A stretch of 41,610 bases of DNA, from the NCBI GenBank assembly GCA_038204465.1, contig JBBRCX010000037.1:1-41610 (forward strand), given 5' to 3'. A program made the position numbers and the translations under genes. The notes beneath the pieces are model-generated. The model did not search any database and had not been told where the DNA came from. It worked only from the letters and a program-made list of their open reading frames with translations. Each line of letters starts with the position of its first letter. Within the stretch, counting starts at the first letter, position 1. Shown here in pieces: positions 33,456-41,610 of the stretch. The DNA is from JBBRCX01 sp038204465 (GTDB lineage Bacteria; Planctomycetota; Phycisphaerae; Tepidisphaerales; Tepidisphaeraceae).

Positions 33456-36400
33456 TCAGGGAAGGGGCTGCGATGTGGGAGGGGCGGGGAGAGTTGAAGG
33501 TTCGGTGACTGGGTGGCTTGTTGGTGCGGAGGCGCTGGTGGTGGCGGGTTGGGTGTCGGCGAGGGGCGGGGGCGGTGGAAACAGTGTCGCGACCATGGCG
33601 TTGGCGAGGAGGCGGCGGGCGAAGGTGGGCTCGAGGCCTGAGATGCTCCAGTGATTCAGGCCGGCGAGGCCGCTGGTGAGGTCGTGGCGCGCGATGTAGA
33701 TGGCTTCGCGATTTCCGATTCGCGCTGCGAAGAGATTTGCACCGGGCGTCTTGGGCCGCGCGAAGGGCCGCCAGGTGGGGCGGCGGAGATCCCAGCCGCT
33801 GGGTAAGCCCTGCCCGGTGATGAACGGATGCTCCGCACGAAGCGGCGCGACGTCGTCAGGCTTGATGTTCACCTTGGCGAGGGCTTGTTCCAGCGCGGAG
33901 ACGGCTTCGGCGCCGCCGGCGGCGTCGAGCCAGAGAGTGCCGCCGGCATCGAGCCACTTTCGCAGGGCTGCGCCTTCGCCATCGCTGAGATTCGTGCCGG
34001 GGGTAATGGTGAGGAAGGCGACGCGCTGGCTCGCGAGCGCGGAAGGCGCGGCTGTGCTGAGCTTCAAGTCGATTCCGTGCTCGCGGGCGAGGAAAGCCTT
34101 CAACTGCGGGAGCGCGGCGGGCTCGGGATCGAAATCTTCCCCAATCTTGATTCGGGCAATTTCCAGCGACTTTGGCGCGGGCCTGGTCGTAGGCGCGAGA
34201 TAGTTCGTCCCGATGCGCGGACGGCGGGCGTCCTTCCCCGTCGCGTAAAGATAGATGTTCGCCAGCAGCTTGAAGCTTTCGCGGCTCCTGGCGTCGTCGG
34301 CCTGCAGATCGTGGCTCAGGTCGTGATCGAAGATCACCACCAGGGGCCGCACGCTGTTCTGCACCGCAACCAGGTTGACGTTCGCCTGCACCTTCTGTTG
34401 CAGATTAAAAAACGGATGCTGCTTGTCGACCTTGACCGGCTGCAGGCCCGGATACAACTGGGCGGCGAGGGCTTTCATGCTGCGAGCGACTGAGCTGGAG
34501 CCGTGGCCTTCCGGCGCGCAAACGAGCATTCCGCCGGCGGTGATGTAGTCGCGCAGACGGCTGACCTGTTCGGCCGTCAGCGTGAAGCTCTTGTCGGTCG
34601 CGAGGTAGAGCAGCGGGCTCTCGATCAGCTCGTAGACCGGCTGGTTCAAATCGTCGATCTGCCAGCTCGTAGGCGTTTCGAATGAATCGCTGAGATATTC
34701 GGTGAAGTTGAACAGATCGGCGGGCCGGTTGTTCCACGACTCGCCGAAGCGGAGCTTGCAGATCGCGAGGGGGCCGCGGGCGCGGGCGAGATAGAGCAGC
34801 GCGAAGGCGGTGGAGGCCCCCGGGCCTTTTGGCCCGGACCAGACGCCGTTGAGGCCCTGCTGATTCAGCAGGCGGGTGGTGGCGTCGCGGAACCAGTCGA
34901 CCTTGTTGAAGGTGCGGTAGCCGGTCGCCTGCCCGACGTTCTGAATCGTCCACATGTAGTAGATGTTGTCTTCGTCGCCGCTGAGGGCGTCGAAGCTGAA
35001 GTGCTGGTCGAGCCAGTTCATTCCCCGCTGGAACTCGGGCGTCATCGGCGGCAGCTTGCTGGATCCGAGCTCGAGGCGCTGCGATGAAAGCAGCACGTGC
35101 TCGGTGCGCGTCAGAGCCATCAGCCCCGCGGCGGTCATGGGCCCGGTTGGCCCATAGGGCGGACCGACGCGATCGATCGCTGGCGCGAGCGGCTCGTTGG
35201 AATAGAGCCCCCAGCCCGCGGCGGCTTTCTCCTTGCTGGGAAGCTGCGCGGCGCGCCAGTAATGGTCGACCTTCAGCCAGAGTTCCGGCTTCACGACCGC
35301 ACCGCGCCGGTGGCCGGCCCAGAGACCCATCACGCCGTACTGACCCTCGGCGTTGTTGCCGAATTCGTCGCGGGCGGCGCCGGTGCGGATGAGCGTGAAG
35401 TTGCCGTGCGTGGTGATCTGCTGCGCCAGCAGCTCCACGTCGCGATGAACGTAGGGCTCCCAGCCTTTCGCGGGAAGCATGGCGAGCACCTGCAGGCGCG
35501 TTGCCAGGTCATAGGCGATGTCGGTGTCGTAGCTGAGCACCCAGTTGAGGTGCTGCTGCATCGGCTCACCCTGGAATGGCTGGCCTGCCGCGAGCAGCGC
35601 CCACGCGATCAGTCCCTGAATCTCAGCGGTGTTGACTTGCCAGAGGTGCCCCCAGATCCAGTCGGCCTGGGCGCTGGGCTTGAGCGGCGGCGGAGGGAGC
35701 AGCGAGGCAACGCCGCGTTCGATGGCGTCATTGACCAGCTCCACGGTCAGCGCGTCGGCGGTGACGGATGCTTGCGTCGTAGCGGGGGCCGGGAGCGGAT
35801 TCGCCGCAGCGGCCCCACTCTTCGGCCCGCCCGGCACGTGGCCGGACTCAATCGATATCACCAGATGCAGCACCGCGTTGGGCAGGGTCGTGTTGCGCGT
35901 GAGGTAGGTGAGGTTGTCAGGGTTGCTCGCAGCCGCCTTGCGCAAGACCCCGGCAACGGAACGGAGCTTCTCTTCGGAATAGCGGGAAAGGCTTCCATCG
36001 CGCAGGGCGGCGTCGAGCGCGACGACCGAGACGAGCGCGCCGCCCGGGTCGCGCTTGGCGCGCGCGAGGACGTCATTGGCGACGGTATCGAGGTCCTTCT
36101 CGACGCCGCTGCGCGCCAGCGCGTAGAGCATGTCGAGGCGGTATTGCGCCAGACATTTACAGACGTACGATGCGCGCTCGTTCCACGGGGCGGCGTCCTT
36201 ATCGCCGCCGACCATCTTCGGCTGCGGCAGGCGCTTCTGCAGCTCGATCGCTTCATCCGCGATGCGTTTCTGCTGCGGTGTCATGTACTTGAACGACTCC
36301 GGCGGGCCGATGGTGCGCTGGAAGGGCGGGTAGCCGACAGTGACGATCGTCTTGTAATAGAGCTCGGTGTGCTTTCCCGCGAGGACCGGATCATCCCACG

Positions 36401-36884
36401 TCGGCATCTTCCGAAAGGGCGGCTTTGACCGCTCATAATCCGGAACGGTTCGCAGCGCCTTGAGCAGCTCGGCCGCGCTCGCCTTGGCGTCGGAAGCATC
36501 GCAATCCAGCAGCGGGACCATCAGGTGCCAGCGGATGTAGGTATCACGCAGGAGATCGCCGGTGAGTTTCCCGTTCATCCGCTGGGCGATGTCGCTGGCC
36601 TGCGAGGAGACGAGCTTCGCGAGGGCCGGGTGCGGGCGGGTGAAGATCGGCTGGGGGCCTTCCTGCTTCCAGTTGAAGAGGCTCGCGGACTCGGTGGTGA
36701 GCGTGCTGAGGACTTTGTCGAGCTCATGGGTCTCGGCGCTGGGCTTGGCGGCGGCATGAGCGCAGTGGGAGGGAGCGAGGATGAAGAAGGCCGCAGCGAG
36801 GCGGATCAGGAGGGGAGTGGAGCTGCGGGAGCCGCGAGTGAATGATCCGGCGATGCGATGTGATGGGCAACGTTTTCGGCCCAT
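33456..36884 (-). CDS. Large exported toroid-DUF4159 protein
   Basis: A 1142-residue protein with a long N-terminal signal sequence (hydrophobic PLLIRLAAAFFILAPSHCAHA). A helical N-terminal part is followed by a prenyltransferase-like alpha/alpha toroid with GWGLYSNEP and repeated GLxAW/ALLAAGQ segments. Two glutamine amidotransferase-like DUF4159 type regions follow: NFTEYLSDSFETPTSWQIDDLNQPVYELIESPLLYLATDKSF, then ARIKIGEDFDPEPAALPQLKAFLA to the end. Proteins of this layout are frequent in planctomycetes; their role is not known. ATG 36884 was chosen; an in-frame TTG at 36923 would add 13 residues. Confidence 0.85.
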   Translation of the reverse strand: MGRKRCPSHRIAGSFTRGSRSSTPLLIRLAAAFFILAPSHCAHAAAKPSAETHELDKVLSTLTTESASLFNWKQEGPQPIFTRPHPALAKLVSSQASDIAQRMNGKLTGDLLRDTYIRWHLMVPLLDCDASDAKASAAELLKALRTVPDYERSKPPFRKMPTWDDPVLAGKHTELYYKTIVTVGYPPFQRTIGPPESFKYMTPQQKRIADEAIELQKRLPQPKMVGGDKDAAPWNERASYVCKCLAQYRLDMLYALARSGVEKDLDTVANDVLARAKRDPGGALVSVVALDAALRDGSLSRYSEEKLRSVAGVLRKAAASNPDNLTYLTRNTTLPNAVLHLVISIESGHVPGGPKSGAAAANPLPAPATTQASVTADALTVELVNDAIERGVASLLPPPPLKPSAQADWIWGHLWQVNTAEIQGLIAWALLAAGQPFQGEPMQQHLNWVLSYDTDIAYDLATRLQVLAMLPAKGWEPYVHRDVELLAQQITTHGNFTLIRTGAARDEFGNNAEGQYGVMGLWAGHRRGAVVKPELWLKVDHYWRAAQLPSKEKAAAGWGLYSNEPLAPAIDRVGPPYGPTGPMTAAGLMALTRTEHVLLSSQRLELGSSKLPPMTPEFQRGMNWLDQHFSFDALSGDEDNIYYMWTIQNVGQATGYRTFNKVDWFRDATTRLLNQQGLNGVWSGPKGPGASTAFALLYLARARGPLAICKLRFGESWNNRPADLFNFTEYLSDSFETPTSWQIDDLNQPVYELIESPLLYLATDKSFTLTAEQVSRLRDYITAGGMLVCAPEGHGSSSVARSMKALAAQLYPGLQPVKVDKQHPFFNLQQKVQANVNLVAVQNSVRPLVVIFDHDLSHDLQADDARSRESFKLLANIYLYATGKDARRPRIGTNYLAPTTRPAPKSLEIARIKIGEDFDPEPAALPQLKAFLAREHGIDLKLSTAAPSALASQRVAFLTITPGTNLSDGEGAALRKWLDAGGTLWLDAAGGAEAVSALEQALAKVNIKPDDVAPLRAEHPFITGQGLPSGWDLRRPTWRPFARPKTPGANLFAARIGNREAIYIARHDLTSGLAGLNHWSISGLEPTFARRLLANAMVATLFPPPPPLADTQPATTSASAPTSHPVTEPSTLPAPPTSQPLP

Positions 36885-37186
36885 AAGCGGGCTACCGTTT
36901 CGGGCGACTGAATCCGGATTCAATCAGGAAGAATGACCACCGATGAAAACAGATGGACACCGATGACCAGCGGAAGGGCGTTCTCACCAGTCTCCATCGT
37001 GCGCCTTCCCATCTCTGCGGCTCTCAGCAGGTCATGCAGAATACTCAGTAGATTCTACCCGGTAAAGGGAATAGTACCGGCCGCCGGGCGTGTAGCAGCG
37101 TGAGATCGGTCGTCTGCAGACAATGCAGTCGCCTGGCTCAAGGAACGGCCCGCGGGCTGACATCTCAAATCACGAACCCGCGCGAT
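36885..37186. other. Intergenic region between the DUF4159 and membrane-protein genes
   Basis: No gene seen. It contains CCACCGATG repeat copy 4 at 36937-36966. No convincing promoter was found for the DUF4159 gene. Confidence 0.5.
36937..36966 (+). repeat. CCACCGATG-family repeat, copy 4
   Basis: CCACCGATGAAAACAGATGG followed by ACACCGATGA, upstream of the DUF4159 gene. Confidence 0.6.
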
Positions 37187-38110
37187 TCAAGAATCGCTCG
37201 GCACGGCAATCTTTCGGGACATGTGCATCAGATATGCCATCGTCGCAGGTGCGAGCGCAAGGAGAATCTCGATCAGTGCATATGAGAGACCATCGAGACC
37301 GCTCTGATGCCGGCTCCCCGCAATCGCGATCAGGTGCGCCGCGTGCACGAGATAGCCGCCCGCCACCACGAGTGCAGCGACGATAAAACCTGCACGATAA
37401 GTTCGACGCATAAGGCAAGCGACGGCGTATGCGCTCAACGCCACGGCCGCGATGAGTGTTTCCGCGGACCACCAGTTCCACCATAGTGGCCTGCCCGCCT
37501 CAAAATAATCATCCAATCTGCCCGTGACAGCGCGGACGATCAGGTCAGTCAACTCGAAGAGCGGCGCCATGCTAAAGGCCAAGGCTCCGACCGCCGCAAC
37601 GACACAGAGGTACTGGCTGGCGTTGGGTCGCCTGCTTCGCGCGCGCGGGCCTGAATAAGCCATCAGACAAAGGAGCATCGCCGGCAGGGTCGCAAGCCGC
37701 ACGTGGTCGCAGAATTTGACGATTTGTTCATAAGCATTTTCCCGCCCCACCGCGAACCGCATCCACGAAGCTGCCGCCTGACGGATGAACAATTCCCCCG
37801 CGAGGATCAGGGCGGCGATCAGGAACGGCCGCCGGGCCCACGCGGCCTTCCGCAGCCAGAGCACACCACATATGCCGAGCACCAGCGAAGCCAAAACCTC
37901 CGCCACGTTCAGCCCGCGGAGCACTGTGGAGACGACTCCCACGATCACGAGCCCGGAACGCGCTCGAGCCTCAAACAGAGAGCGATAAGCATCCGGCCCG
38001 AAGAAGATCGCGTTCAGTGGCCCATACAACGTCGCCACCAGAGCCGCGATCCGTGCCGGTAGCGCGGAAGCAGGGGTAGCGTCGCGATATTCCAACCTGC
38101 CCGCCGTCAT
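37187..38110 (-). CDS. Multi-spanning membrane protein, unknown function
   Basis: A 307-residue protein with about eight membrane helices. It starts MTAGRLEYRD; an in-frame GTG at 38143 would add 11 residues. Hydrophobic stretches include RSGLVIVGVVSTVLRGLNVAEVLASLVLGICGVLWL, PFLIAALILAGELF, QYLCVVAAVGALAFSMAPLF, and RAGFIVAALVVAGGYLVHAAHLIAI. Loops hold several charged and aromatic residues (PLWWNWWSAET). I do not recognise the family. Possibly transferred, since it borders a stretch of decayed mobile DNA. Confidence 0.65.
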   Translation of the reverse strand: MTAGRLEYRDATPASALPARIAALVATLYGPLNAIFFGPDAYRSLFEARARSGLVIVGVVSTVLRGLNVAEVLASLVLGICGVLWLRKAAWARRPFLIAALILAGELFIRQAAASWMRFAVGRENAYEQIVKFCDHVRLATLPAMLLCLMAYSGPRARSRRPNASQYLCVVAAVGALAFSMAPLFELTDLIVRAVTGRLDDYFEAGRPLWWNWWSAETLIAAVALSAYAVACLMRRTYRAGFIVAALVVAGGYLVHAAHLIAIAGSRHQSGLDGLSYALIEILLALAPATMAYLMHMSRKIAVPSDS

Positions 38111-38180
38111 CGCGTGGGTCAATTTCCGATCCGCTATGTGCACTTTCCCGGCCTCACGACGCGACGTCGCAGGTAGGTAG

Positions 38181-38363
38181 AGGTGGCGCGCGAACTACGA
38201 CCTTGAGCTAACGCGACTCTATCTTGCACATGCAGCCGACTCCGTGGCCGAGCGGCATTACGCCAACCGTCCGCTCGAAGCCTTAGACGAACCGCTACGC
38301 CGGTTTCGTGAGTATCTGCAGCCGATGTTCGTTGAGTCAGCCGAGCATCACCAAGCAGCATAA
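38181..38363 (+). pseudogene. C-terminal remnant of a tyrosine recombinase (integrase)
   Basis: An open stretch reading YDLELTRLYLAHAADSVAERHYAN and on to a stop at 38361. LAHAADSVAERHYA matches the end of tyrosine recombinases. It has the conserved histidine three residues before a small residue and the catalytic tyrosine nine residues later, here in HYA. Only about 60 residues remain, preceded by an in-frame stop, so the enzyme is dead. It supports a past integration near the right end. Confidence 0.6.
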
Positions 38364-38856
38364 GTGATCATTCAGTCCGCCGCAGGAGAGCCGCGTAGTT
38401 GAAACCTTCGGCGGCACGTGCTCCGCGTCGGTCACGCACGAGGCCAAGCAACTAGCGGTGGCGCGCGGCCCCTAAAATAAATTACGACTGTCATCGGCTC
38501 GCCCCGATGCCCTTGTTGCGGAAACGGCGCGAAGGCGTCTGGGCAATCGGCTCCAGAAAAGTCGTCCACAACTCTGTCGTAGATGCTGTCGCCGGTGCAG
38601 GAAGAAAAGTGCTGATTGACCCTCTCATTGTCACCAGCGCTGGTCACAATGTTGAACCCATTTTCTGGCACAACCGGTCCATTGAACGTGACCCGCCGTC
38701 CGCGATTGCCTCGGGCTGCGCGGGATGGACAAAGTCGATTGGCGGAAATGATTTCAGCTTGAGCGCCCACGCTGCATGCGCGGGACCCGAGCACGGCCAG
38801 CGCAGCAATCCGTTTTCTTCATTCTTCGCGTCTTCGCGCCTTCGCGGTAAACCTCT
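38364..38856. other. Decayed or non-coding stretch
   Basis: No gene I can support. A minus-strand frame (38432-38794) contains VTFNGPVVPENGFNIVTSAGDNERVNQ, which has some protein character but no good start or RBS. It may be a remnant of a secreted-protein gene. A repeat of the type TTCGCGTCTTCGCGCCTTCG lies at 38822-38850. Confidence 0.45.
38822..38850. repeat. Intergenic repeat TTCGCG(T/C)CTTCGCG type
   Basis: Three imperfect CTTCGCG units in tandem, followed by GTAA. Similar strings (CGCGAAGGCGCGAAGACGCGAAG on the other strand) occur between genes in many planctomycetes and verrucomicrobia. Confidence 0.45.
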
Positions 38857-39451
38857 TCATTTCTTTCCATGCCCGATGATCAGCTCGTAGCCGTCCGGGT
38901 CGGTGACGCAGATCTCATGCATTTGGCCCCCAGTCGGTCCGCCGGACTTCAACCCCATTCGACTTGAAACGCTCGAACATCGCATCCACATCTTCCAGAC
39001 GTTCCGTAAACATGTAGGCATCATAAAACTTGCCACTCGGCACGCGCTCGCGGTTGTGAACGATTCGAGCAGGGTCAGCGGCCCGCTTGAGAAAGATCTG
39101 GACGCCACCGTTAATCATGATTGCGAAATCGGTCGACTCGTCGTAATCCACCTCAAAGCCAAGTTTGTCTCGATAGAAGGGCAGCGCCTTGCCGGCGTCC
39201 GCGACGAGAAACGTCGCGGCCACCCGCGAAAGCTTTGGCACGCGGACGCCATCGGATGGCTGTGAAGTGGCGGGCATTGTACCTCCGTCAGAGGATCGAG
39301 TTGTGGTCGCGGCGGGCATCTGGCAGAGCGCGGGGCAAACAAGCAGCAGGCCAATCATCGCGCACGCGATCATGATCAACGCGGCAGCACGTGATGCAAT
39401 CATGTTGCCCTTTGGCTTGCCGGACAGGTGCTTCTGCGGAATATCTGCCAT
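38857..39451 (-). pseudogene. VOC family protein with membrane/signal segment, frameshifted
   Basis: The N-terminal part (from ATG 39451, with AAGGGAG upstream) has a hydrophobic segment (ALIMIACAMIGLLLVCPALC), then a VOC domain with VAATFLVADAGKALPFYRDKLGFEVDYDE, running to RRTDWGPNA and a stop. The true ending, GQMHEICVTDPDGYELIIGHGKK, lies in the next frame. The change falls in a run of five G (38927-38931); with four G the frame is continuous and gives 197 residues. The lost part holds the metal-site glutamate (DPDGYE). It is either a real inactivating slip or a homopolymer error in the assembly. Confidence 0.8.
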
Positions 39452-39620
39452 GAATGCTCCCTTGCCAGATTGGGCGATCGGCGGCTGCACAATCATTACC
39501 ACAAAGTGCGTCTTTGAGTTGACGGCAGGTCGACCAATGAACAAGGCGGTCGAGGATGGCGTTTCAATGTGAGCTCATCGGCGCCTCGTCAGCGGCTAGT
39601 CCTTCGCAATCGATTCTTTC

Positions 39621-39650
39621 TTCTCCGTGATCTCCGTGGCTTCCGTGGTC
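39621..39650. repeat. Intergenic repeat CTCCGTGATCTCCGTGG type
   Basis: Tandem CTCCGTG units (on the other strand CCACGGAGATCACGGAG), a family common between genes in planctomycetes and verrucomicrobia. Confidence 0.45.
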
Positions 39651-39713
39651 AAACAGACCTTCGTCCCCGGAGAAGCTGTCGCGGCTGTCACAGCGGTTTA
39701 CAATCGGCGGTAT

Positions 39714-39748
39714 GCGGGTGTAACTCAATGGCAGAGTGCAGGCTTTCC
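39714..39748 (+). repeat. Inverted copy of the tRNA-Gly 5' half
   Basis: 35 bases identical to the 5' part of the tRNA-Gly on the other strand (39890-39924), through the D arm and the first half of the anticodon loop. After that the sequence diverges, although CACCCGC (39807-39813) could still pair with its acceptor GCGGGTG. It lacks a T arm, so it is not a working tRNA. Confidence 0.75.
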
Positions 39749-39852
39749 GAGCCAATTGTCTCGTTGAACCCAGTAGACTCAGTAGGTCCGGCAGTCGGCC
39801 CTCGTTCACCCGCCTATGCCGTTTAAGCCGCATTGCAAAGGAAGTTATCCAA

Positions 39853-39924
39853 AGCGGGTGATGGGAGTCGAACCCACAACGTCAGGCTTGGAAAGCCTGC
39901 ACTCTGCCATTGAGTTACACCCGC
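39853..39924 (-). tRNA. tRNA-Gly (anticodon TCC)
   Basis: A complete cloverleaf on the minus strand: acceptor GCGGGTG/CACCCGC, D arm ACTC/GAGT. The anticodon stem CAGGC/GCCTG has loop TTTCCAA (anticodon TCC), and the T arm is GTGGGTTCGACTCCCAT. Discriminator T; CCA is not encoded. Confidence 0.95.
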
Positions 39925-40673
39925 AGTGAGCAGAATTGTAAGGCGTTGGCGCGGGTGCGGCAATACGGGGCGTGGACGTGTGCGGAGGTCTGATGGGGGC
40001 GGCGCTCTCAGGTTCCGCGCCGGTTACGGTGACGAAGGTGGAGGCTCCAACCGTCTCTCCCGCGTTGGGCTCGCTTTTGGATTCGAGCTTGAGTCGGCGC
40101 GTTGGGTCATGAAGGTTCGCGAGGGTTGAGACGTTCTGCTTCGCCGAAAGTATTTGTGTGATCAAAGGACGCAGACGCAGAGGGGCGGTCCCCTCCGCAC
40201 CTTCCCTGGAGGCTGCTTCGGCATGAGGAGGCGGGCGAAGCAGGCGGCCTGCCATGCTCGCGGAGTACTGCTGCGCGTGACATGCCGACTGCGTCGCCCG
40301 GCGGGTGAGTGAAGCCTGCGCGGAGGAACTTCGTGCGGATGTGTTTGCCCGCTTCTGAAGGCGTGAAGAAACGGGCAAACAAAATTGTCGGGGGATATGC
40401 GGTGCGAGAGCGATGGAACCTGTGTCCGTCGCGCCGCGCGCTGTGATGCCATTGGGATCGCCAGCCGTTTGGGGACTGACAGTCCACGGCCGCCGGATCG
40501 AAGGACGCTGTCCGCTGGCTGAACCTGCGGGTTCTGCGGAAGTTTGGTGATCGCGTCCCGGTTTGGTGATTACCACATTCATCGCGGTGTCCTCGTTTGA
40601 GGGACGGCGAGAACGCCAGCCGCGAAAACGTTATCAGGTTCCTGGAGCTCGGACGGGGGCGCTGGCGTGCTGT
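39925..40673. other. Long stretch without a supportable protein gene
   Basis: About 750 bases. The longest frame (39845-40582, minus strand) would run through the whole tRNA-Gly and is rejected. The stretch is GC-rich and contains a strong hairpin at 40343-40380. It may hold a structured RNA, but I recognise none (no RNase P, tmRNA or SRP landmarks). Confidence 0.5.
40343..40380. repeat. Strong hairpin in the non-coding stretch
   Basis: GTTTGCCCG and CGGGCAAAC form a perfect 9-base stem, and CTTC/GAAG pairs inside it. It is not followed by a T run on either strand, so it is not a standard terminator. Confidence 0.6.
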
Positions 40674-41405
40674 TTAGCGCCAGTCGACCCCGGTGCGCGT
40701 GATGGTCTGGGTCCAAGGGCCGGGCGGGACTTGTGAGGCTTCGATGAACCGCCAGTCGACCTGGCCGATGCCGTTGAGGGAGAGGTGATCTCGGACGGCG
40801 GGGGAGACGTCGATGCCGGCGTTTTGGTTTGAAGGGTTGCGCGGCGGAGAATTTCCGAAGACGTAGGCGGCGTCATCGGAGACGAAGGGGCCGACGTCTT
40901 CCCACTGGGCGTAGCAGGTGCGGCCCGCGTGATCGATCCTGACCCACCGGTTCTTGCAGAGTGACTCGCGCTTTGGCGGTGATGCGCCGCGAGCCCAGGG
41001 GATGATGCGATCGAGGTCTGCGCGGCGGTGTCCGGCTTTGAAGTCGTTGAAGGGGAGCGCGACGTAGAACGGATTCTCGCGCGGCACGAACGCGAGCGGG
41101 AGATGGCCGCGACCGCGGGTGGGATCATCGTAGCCGCCGAAGTGTTGCTGCCAGCGCTCGTCCCAGGCGCTGGAGGCGTTGGTGGGACTTGCTTTTGTCG
41201 GCGGCTCGCCAATCCAGAAAACGGTGGCGGTGATGGAACGATGCAGAGGGTAGCTGGTGGCGAGAGGGGCGATGGAAGAGGGTGCTGGCGTTTTCGTCGC
41301 CGCAGCTGGGGCCGGCGGGAGCGGCGGGTGCGGGTCGAAATCGATCGGCGCGCAGCTCAAGGGGATGATGAAGCTGATGAGGCCGAGAGGGACCGCCGCG
41401 CGCAT
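40674..41405 (-). CDS. Lipoprotein, probable double-psi beta-barrel type
   Basis: A 243-residue protein with a signal peptide and lipobox IPLSC (Cys18), then a Pro/Ala-rich linker. The folded part has VFWIGE, PLAFVPRENPFYVALPFND, RTCYAQWEDVGPF and the block NAGIDVSPAVRDHLSLNG. The AGIDVSPAV strand and the WEDVGPF loop recall the double-psi beta-barrel of RlpA-like wall-binding proteins, but I cannot name the family. The cysteines in SLCKNRW and RTCYAQW may form a disulphide. No ribosome binding site is present; CATAAT ends 6 bases before the ATG, suggesting a leaderless mRNA. Confidence 0.75.
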   Translation of the reverse strand: MRAAVPLGLISFIIPLSCAPIDFDPHPPLPPAPAAATKTPAPSSIAPLATSYPLHRSITATVFWIGEPPTKASPTNASSAWDERWQQHFGGYDDPTRGRGHLPLAFVPRENPFYVALPFNDFKAGHRRADLDRIIPWARGASPPKRESLCKNRWVRIDHAGRTCYAQWEDVGPFVSDDAAYVFGNSPPRNPSNQNAGIDVSPAVRDHLSLNGIGQVDWRFIEASQVPPGPWTQTITRTGVDWR

Positions 41406-41411
41406 GTTGTC

Positions 41412-41417
41412 ATTATG
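41412..41417 (-). promoter_or_regulatory. -10 box (CATAAT) of the lipoprotein gene
   Basis: Minus strand CATAAT, six bases before the ATG at 41405. The -35 region is weak. Confidence 0.4.
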
Positions 41418-41471
41418 CTGGTGTGACGGCGGCGGGCCATTATTTGTGAAACAGAATCGCCTGCCGACTCA

Positions 41472-41610
41472 GGGCAACCGCATTCTAGGGAAAGCGTGAC
41501 GCCGCGTCGTCGTCGGTCCTGCGGCAACGATTGATTTTCAGTCAGCATCGCGGTCTGGGCTTACCGACGATTCGGCAAGTTTTGCCTTCAAATAGAGAAT
41601 GCGGTTGCCC
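41472..41610. repeat. Perfect 15-bp inverted repeat at the right edge
   Basis: GGGCAACCGCATTCT (41472-41486) and AGAATGCGGTTGCCC (41596-41610) are exact reverse complements, 109 bases apart. The second arm ends at the window edge and may be longer. This could be the ends of a small transposon-derived element or one side of a larger one. The DNA between them has no gene. Confidence 0.65.

Noticed and set aside
38432..38794. 120-codon minus-strand frame
   Set aside because: Some protein character in the middle, but no start signal or family; may be a remnant, not a gene.
39845..40582. 245-codon minus-strand frame over tRNA-Gly
   Set aside because: It would translate the entire tRNA; composition is low-complexity. 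GAGG before its ATG is the only support.

Overview
The window is GC-rich chromosomal DNA that looks like a planctomycete, probably a soil or freshwater member of the Phycisphaerae. The signs are a fused ResB-CcsA cytochrome c assembly protein, a large DUF4159/prenyltransferase-like toroid protein, small proteins of planctomycete type and short intergenic repeats of the CCACCGATG kind. This assignment comes from reading family resemblance by eye and was not checked by a search.

Layout. 1-5100 (minus strand): the start of a toroid-repeat protein behind a strong promoter with a palindromic operator, then a lipoprotein with two repeated halves, the cytochrome c maturation protein and an AMMECR1 protein. 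5100-8815 (plus): a small zinc-ribbon membrane protein and two overlapping SPFH/band-7 genes. 8989-13435: trpS, a four-helix membrane protein, rsmE, a tail-anchored acidic protein and a phytanoyl-CoA dioxygenase-like protein. 13529-16590: a BrnT/BrnA-like toxin-antitoxin pair whose toxin has a disturbed start, an unknown protein, a DoxX protein and a two-gene TIR operon. 16885-19449: a GH78-type rhamnosidase.

19450-20790 is a scarred, variable stretch. It holds a truncated secreted-protein gene, a VOC gene that looks like a solitary integron cassette with an attC site, a partial copy of the tRNA-Pro 3' end, and tRNA-Pro itself. 20790-30640 is mostly housekeeping: purD behind a consensus promoter and long leader, a GT4 glycosyltransferase, a TrmH-type rRNA methylase, a small conserved protein, an SH3 protein, hemL, and dnaK behind a sigma-54-like promoter. 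30710-36890 has a creatininase gene broken by a small deletion, a Nif3-like protein, a cysteine synthase-like enzyme and the DUF4159 protein. 37187 to the end is decayed: a membrane protein, a tyrosine-recombinase tail, a frameshifted VOC gene, tRNA-Gly with an inverted copy of its 5' half, a long non-coding stretch, a lipoprotein, and a 15-bp inverted repeat at the edge.

The most interesting items are the solitary integron cassette, the TIR pair in which one member lacks the expected catalytic glutamate, the vault-like SPFH pair, the sigma-54-like site before dnaK, and several promoters placed so that transcripts would be leaderless. Three protein genes carry a local frame break, and no CRISPR array, rRNA, integron integrase or complete insertion sequence was seen.
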